Positions 59,996 through 64,000 of a stretch of 64,000 nt of DNA are shown piece after piece. Source of the DNA: Variovorax paradoxus (lineage in GTDB: Bacteria > Pseudomonadota > Gammaproteobacteria > Burkholderiales > Burkholderiaceae_C); the NCBI RefSeq assembly GCF_030811855.1, contig NZ_JAUSRN010000006.1:186001-250000 (forward strand), given 5' to 3'. The translations under genes and the position numbers were made by a program. Under the pieces are notes generated by a model. That model saw nothing but the letters and a program-made list of their open reading frames with translations, was not told the origin of the DNA and searched no databases. Within the stretch, counting starts at the first letter, position 1; each line of letters begins with the position of its first letter.

Positions 59996-60535
59996 TCAGT
60001 CCGCGTCGGGCGGCAGCACCAGCGGTCCGCAGCTCTCGTCGGTGACGAACACGGCCACCAGCTTGGCGGGGCGCACGGGATCAGGGTTCTCCGCAAAGAG
60101 ATGGAGCGTGCGCGGCGGCTCGAAGAAAGTCTCGCCGCTCTTGTAGGTGCCCACCGGCCCGCCGCCCAGCTGCGAGCGGATCGTGCCTTCGAGAATGATC
60201 GCGGTCACCGAGCCCGGATGCCGATGGGCCGGCGAATAGGCGAGCGGCGGAAAGTCGACGAGGACCGTGGTGACCGACTTGCCCGGCACGTTGGGCAGCG
60301 ATTCGCACGACAGCACCTTGGATGAAATCGCAGGACGTGCATCGGCGCCCGAGCCCGCGGGCGCCGGGGCGGAAGAGAACATCGGCCGGGCGACGCCGCT
60401 GCATACGTCGGCGAACCATTGCACCGCGTCCTGCCGGTCGCCATTGGGCATCAGCGCCCAGCCTGCGGCCAGCACAAGCGAAAGCGCCGCGATCCCGGAA
60501 CCCAGCGGGATGCGATGAATCCGGGCCGGCTTCAC
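59996..60535 (-). CDS. Membrane-anchored or exported cupin
   Basis: 179 aa. N-terminal hydrophobic segment IAALSLVLAAGWALMPNG, then a cupin barrel: PPLAYSPAHRHPGSVTAIIL (His-x-His metal pair), EGTIRSQLGGGP and ETFFEPPRTLHLFAENPD (third His). Its start overlaps the epimerase stop as ATGA. It lies outside or on the periplasmic face; small quinone- or sugar-binding activity is possible, not shown. Confidence 0.85.
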   Translation of the reverse strand: MKPARIHRIPLGSGIAALSLVLAAGWALMPNGDRQDAVQWFADVCSGVARPMFSSAPAPAGSGADARPAISSKVLSCESLPNVPGKSVTTVLVDFPPLAYSPAHRHPGSVTAIILEGTIRSQLGGGPVGTYKSGETFFEPPRTLHLFAENPDPVRPAKLVAVFVTDESCGPLVLPPDAD

Positions 60536-61290
60536 GATGCCACACCCTGGCGCTGGCGCAGCCGCAACCGAAGCGATGCGTTCCAGCCGAGTTTGCGCTT
60601 CGCCTTTTCGCTACTGACCTCGGGGCTGTCCTCGGCGATGTTGAAGATGCCGCCGCCTTCCGCATGCTGCAGCGCCAGCACCGCCGCCCAGGCCGCGGCC
60701 TCCACGTGGACGGGACATGTGCCTTTGGGACCGGAATTCCATGTGCCCGGCCCGTACAACTGCCCGTAGCGCAGCACCGTGGCCGTGAGGCCCGCGGCGG
60801 CGAGCACGCTGCGCTCGAGAGCAGCCACGCCGTCCACGCTGACACGGCGGATGCCTTCGGCCTCGAGATCGAGGGGGTGTTCTTCGACGTGGGGCAGGGG
60901 GCCCGGTGCGTACATCCAGGCGATGCTCTGCGCCACCAGCCGGCGGCTGCCGGCCGCCAGCGCCGCGGCCACGAGGTTGCGCGTGCCTTCGGTGCGCACG
61001 CGTGCGTTGCCGTGGGCGGCGTCGGCCATCAGCTTGGGGTCGAGGTCCCGCGGCAGGTCGGTGAGCTGGTGGATCACGGCCATCGGCGCAATGCGCTTCA
61101 GTGCCACGCGCAGAGCTTCGGCGTTGAACACGTCGACGATGACAGGCCGAGCGCCGCGCGCCTCCAGCGCGTGCGCGCGTTCGGGGCGTCGGGTGCTGCC
61201 GTACACGGTGTAGCCAGCCTCGATCAACAGCGGGACCAGCGCGGTGCCGATGGCGCCGGCCGCACCCGCAAGGAAAATTTTCTCGCTCAT
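60532..61290 (-). CDS. NAD(P)-dependent epimerase/dehydratase family protein
   Basis: 252 aa. Extended-SDR start KIFLAGAAGAIGTALVPLL, then VIHQLTDLPRD and VLRYGQLYGPGTW. The usual YxxxK is not clear (around VSVDGVAALERSVL it reads without Tyr), so catalysis may differ from sugar epimerases. AGGAG six bases before the ATG sets the start. It is divergent from the MocR regulator, which likely controls it together with the downstream cupin. Confidence 0.85.
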   Translation of the reverse strand: MSEKIFLAGAAGAIGTALVPLLIEAGYTVYGSTRRPERAHALEARGARPVIVDVFNAEALRVALKRIAPMAVIHQLTDLPRDLDPKLMADAAHGNARVRTEGTRNLVAAALAAGSRRLVAQSIAWMYAPGPLPHVEEHPLDLEAEGIRRVSVDGVAALERSVLAAAGLTATVLRYGQLYGPGTWNSGPKGTCPVHVEAAAWAAVLALQHAEGGGIFNIAEDSPEVSSEKAKRKLGWNASLRLRLRQRQGVAS

Positions 61291-61385
61291 CGCATCTCCT
61301 GCTTTCCGCTGGTTGTTCGACGAGTCGAGCTTAGGTTTTGCATGCCACACTCGAAAGAGCCAAGATTCCTCAAAATGACTAGGCC

Positions 61386-62834
61386 ATGATTCGAGAAAAG
61401 ACTTTTAGCGCGGCCCACCTGGAGATCGACCGCACGGCACTCGCTCCGCTGTACCGGCAGGTCTACGAGCGCTTCAGGGCGGCCATCGAACATGGGGTGC
61501 TTCGCCCGGGCGATCGCGTGGCATCGGCACGCAGCCTCGCAAGTGAACTGGGTGTGGCGCGGGGCACCATCGAGACGGCCTACACCCAGCTTTCGGGCGA
61601 AGGCTATTTTTCGCCGCTGGGCCAGGCGGGCACGGTGGTTTCGCCTTCGCTTCCAGTGCGTCGGGCGTCGCGGCGCGGGCCCCAAAGAACCGGGGCGGCG
61701 GCCTTCCTCGGCCAGGCACTGGCCGAACCCGTCCCGCCGCCGCCATTGCAGCTGGGCATTCCGGCGCTCGATGCCTTTCCGCGCAAGCTCTGGGCGCGCC
61801 TGGCCGCGCGGCGCGCAAGGGCGATGACCGCCGCCGACATGTTCTATGGCGATCCTTCGGGCCATCCGGCGCTGCGCGCGGCCATTGCGGCCTATCTGCG
61901 GGTGTCGCGCGGCGTTCCATGCGATCCGTCGCAGGTCTTCGTGACGGGCGGCTACCGCGCATCGCTGGCGCTCATCTCGCGCACGCTGCTTGCGAGAGAC
62001 GATCGCGTGTGGGTGGAAGACCCGGGCTACACGCCCACGCACGAAGTGCTGCGCGGTGCCGGCCAGCTCCCCGTGCCCGTGCCAGTGGACCAGGAAGGCA
62101 TGGACGTGGCTCGCGGCATGCGCAAGGCTGCAAAGGCGAAGATGGCCATCGTCACGCCTTCGCACCAGGCGCCGTTGGGGGTCTCGATGTCGCTCGCGCG
62201 CCGGCTGCAACTGCTCGACTGGGCCTCGGCGGCAAAGGCATGGATCGTCGAGGACGACTATGACGGCGAGTACCGCTACGCCGGCCCACCGCTGCCCGCG
62301 CTCAAGAGCCTCGACGGGCACGATCGCGTGCTGTATGCGGGCAGCTTCTCGAAGGTGCTGTACCCTGGCCTGGCGCTGGGCTATGTGGTGGCGCCCGACT
62401 CACTGCGCGATGCCTTCGCCACAGCCGCGGCAACGTGGTCCAACGGAAGCCCGCAGATCACGCAGGCCGTGGTGGCCGACTTCATGCGCGAAGGCCACTT
62501 CTCCCGGCATCTCAAGAAGATGCGCCTGCTCTATGCGCGCCGTCGCGCCATGCTCGCGGCCGCATTGCGGAAGTCCTTTGGCGAAGACGTGCGCATCGAC
62601 CTGCAAAGCGGCGGCATGCACCTCATCGCGCGCTTCGACCGGCGCAGCGAAAGCGACGAGGAACTGGCACGCCGCGCTCAGCTTGCGGGCCTGAACTGCC
62701 AGCCGCTCTCTCGACGAGGCACAAAGGCTTTCCGAGGCGAAGGATTGCTGATGGGCTTCACCAATGTCGGCTCCGCCGTGCACGCGCAACAGCTTGCAAC
62801 CGAGTTGCGAGCAGCCTTGGACCGAAGGCCCTGA
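61386..62834 (+). CDS. MocR/GabR-type PLP-dependent transcriptional regulator
   Basis: 482 aa. GntR winged helix at the N-terminus (PLYRQVYERFRAAIEHGVLR; VASARSLASELGVARGTIET), a linker, and a fold-type I aminotransferase domain (VEDPGYTPTHEVLRGAGQLP; EDDYDGEYRY; PLP Lys323 in AGSFSKVLYPGLALG). Such regulators sense amines or PLP adducts. The divergent epimerase-cupin pair, 95 bp away, is the usual target position. Confidence 0.93.
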   Translation: MIREKTFSAAHLEIDRTALAPLYRQVYERFRAAIEHGVLRPGDRVASARSLASELGVARGTIETAYTQLSGEGYFSPLGQAGTVVSPSLPVRRASRRGPQRTGAAAFLGQALAEPVPPPPLQLGIPALDAFPRKLWARLAARRARAMTAADMFYGDPSGHPALRAAIAAYLRVSRGVPCDPSQVFVTGGYRASLALISRTLLARDDRVWVEDPGYTPTHEVLRGAGQLPVPVPVDQEGMDVARGMRKAAKAKMAIVTPSHQAPLGVSMSLARRLQLLDWASAAKAWIVEDDYDGEYRYAGPPLPALKSLDGHDRVLYAGSFSKVLYPGLALGYVVAPDSLRDAFATAAATWSNGSPQITQAVVADFMREGHFSRHLKKMRLLYARRRAMLAAALRKSFGEDVRIDLQSGGMHLIARFDRRSESDEELARRAQLAGLNCQPLSRRGTKAFRGEGLLMGFTNVGSAVHAQQLATELRAALDRRP

Positions 62835-63103
62835 GGCCCTGAAGAAGCGTCGGCCTCAAGGCCGGAGGGCACGGTCCGTCGTGTTTTCCATGCGCTTGGT
62901 GAGCGTGCCCAGCTGCAGCCATGTCAGCTTCAACCTCATTGCTGCGGCCTTTATGGGTGCCCACCAGATCGCAGGCAGCTCCAATGCGTGAAGAATTTGG
63001 CAACAGCGCCGCAGTCTTACGTTCAGCGGCCTATCGCACAACCTGCTGAGGCTGCCTCGCCTTGTATAAGCATTTCCTTATTAAAAGGGAGATGGCGCAG
63101 GAT
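62835..63103. other. Junction between chromosomal genes and conjugation gene
   Basis: About 270 bp after the MocR stop with no gene I can support. GC falls toward AT-rich TTATTAAAAGGGAG just before the coupling protein. No direct repeat or integrase site is recognisable within the window. Confidence 0.4.
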
Positions 63104-64000
63104 ATGAGCAAAAGCAAGGTACTTTTCGCGTTGGTGATACTTCTGGGGGTCTTGGCAGGTGGCTGGTTCCTCTCCAATTACCTTGTTCTGCTCATCCTCG
63201 ATCTGCGCAATGCACCGCTGACCTGGAACACGTGGTGGCAATATATTCAGGCGACAGACCTGCCGCAGTACGCCCCCTACGCTACCAAGATCAAGCTCAG
63301 CGGCGCCATAGGCTTCGGCGTACCCCTGTTGGGCTGGGCCGCATTGCTCATCCCACTCTTTCGAGCCAAGGCCGAATCCCTGCACGGCGACGCCAGCTTC
63401 GCCGAACTTTCCGATCTCAAGAAAGCCGGCCTGCTCAAGCAGACCCCGCAAAGCATCCTCATCGGCAAATACAAAGGCCAGTACCTGTGGCTGGGCGGCG
63501 CTCAGCACGTCATCACGGTCAGTCCGACCCGTTCAGGCAAGACCACCAGCATCGCCATCCCGGTACTGTTGTCGTATCTGCACTCGATGGTCGTGCTCGA
63601 CCTCAAAGGCGAACTGCGCAAAGCCACCAGCGGCTGGCGCGCGGCACAGGGTCACACCATCTATGTGTGGGCCCCCTACGACGACCAGGGAAAGACCCAC
63701 CGCTTCAACGCCTTCACCCTGCTGGTGGGTATGGATGCGGGCAAGCGCATCGGCGAAATCCAGACCATCGCCGCCATTCTTTACCCGGACGAGCCTGGCA
63801 AAGACCCTTTTTGGACGAGCCAAAGCCGCGCCGCCTTCACCGCCTTCGCCTCATACATGTTCGAGGTATGGGACCACTGGGGTCGGATTCTCGTGCGCGC
63901 CCAGGACCCCAACACCGACGAGAACTTTCCCAGTCTTGAACGCATCCTGCGCCTGTCCAGCGGCACCGACGGCCGGGGCACTCTGGCGATGCTCAAAGAA
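63104..64000 (+). CDS. VirD4/TraG type IV secretion coupling protein, N-terminal part
   Basis: Partial: 299 codons to the right edge. Two membrane segments (VLFALVILLGVLAGGWFLSN and IGFGVPLLGWAALLIPLF) precede a TraG/VirD4 ATPase: Walker A TVSPTRSGKTTS (Lys146), VVLDLKGELRKAT (Walker-B-like) and PFWTSQSRAAF. Coupling proteins pump relaxase-DNA complexes into a type IV secretion channel at the inner membrane. An in-frame ATG at 63092 is alternative. Alone after ordinary metabolic genes, it marks the edge of an integrative conjugative element or remnant. Confidence 0.93.
   Translation, partial: MSKSKVLFALVILLGVLAGGWFLSNYLVLLILDLRNAPLTWNTWWQYIQATDLPQYAPYATKIKLSGAIGFGVPLLGWAALLIPLFRAKAESLHGDASFAELSDLKKAGLLKQTPQSILIGKYKGQYLWLGGAQHVITVSPTRSGKTTSIAIPVLLSYLHSMVVLDLKGELRKATSGWRAAQGHTIYVWAPYDDQGKTHRFNAFTLLVGMDAGKRIGEIQTIAAILYPDEPGKDPFWTSQSRAAFTAFASYMFEVWDHWGRILVRAQDPNTDENFPSLERILRLSSGTDGRGTLAMLKE

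Overview
The window is GC-rich bacterial chromosome. Gene content and codon use point to a beta-proteobacterium of the Burkholderiales, most likely Comamonadaceae and Variovorax-like. This is an inference from the orphan TctC/Bug receptors, family-4-type porin, alaS-panE-dadA order and Burkholderiales-type small secreted proteins; no ribosomal RNA gene is present to confirm it.

Layout. (1) 1-17717, minus strand: one tightly packed operon that starts with two assembly-line enzymes. The first is vestigial C-A-T-KS-AT-ACP-aminotransferase and the second is C-A-T-C-T. A Sfp-type phosphopantetheinyl transferase, two exosortase-A-system-type alpha/beta hydrolases, a Wza-like export lipoprotein and a Wzc-like co-polymerase (cut by the window edge) follow. 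(2) 17718-22140: a lower-GC, gene-poor strip with a divergent methyltransferase, tRNA-Gly(CCC), a three-copy repeat, two tiny membrane-peptide genes sharing a leader, and three paralogous small proteins, two of which have CRP-like palindromes upstream. (3) 22180-28232: ferritin-like protein, alaS, panE-like and dadA-like genes. (4) 28455-44091, plus strand: a 16-gene catabolic operon with Rieske oxygenase and reductase, FAD hydroxylase, extradiol-type VOC protein, aldehyde dehydrogenase, ThDP enzyme, aspartate dehydrogenase-like protein, two SDRs, hydrolase, cupin, IclR regulator, two TctC receptors and a porin. (5) 44335-62834: assorted genes, including an M1 aminopeptidase, solute-binding proteins, AraC, Crp/Fnr and MocR regulators, a sensor kinase, a GH3 glucosidase, a class II aldolase and an HD protein. 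(6) From 63104: a VirD4/TraG coupling protein running off the right edge, which suggests the start of an integrative conjugative element.

How genes work together. In region 1 the transferase can prime the carrier domains of the two synthases, and the same transcript encodes an outer-membrane channel and a polysaccharide co-polymerase, so a peptide-polyketide product may be made with, attached to or exported with an exopolysaccharide. In region 4 the Rieske pair, FAD hydroxylase and VOC protein look like successive oxygenation and ring cleavage of an aromatic acid, with the hydrolase, aldehyde dehydrogenase, SDRs and AspDH-like enzyme acting downstream. The substrate is not evident.

Starts were chosen from Shine-Dalgarno placement and overlaps. 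All functional calls rest on reading motifs by eye; no search was run.
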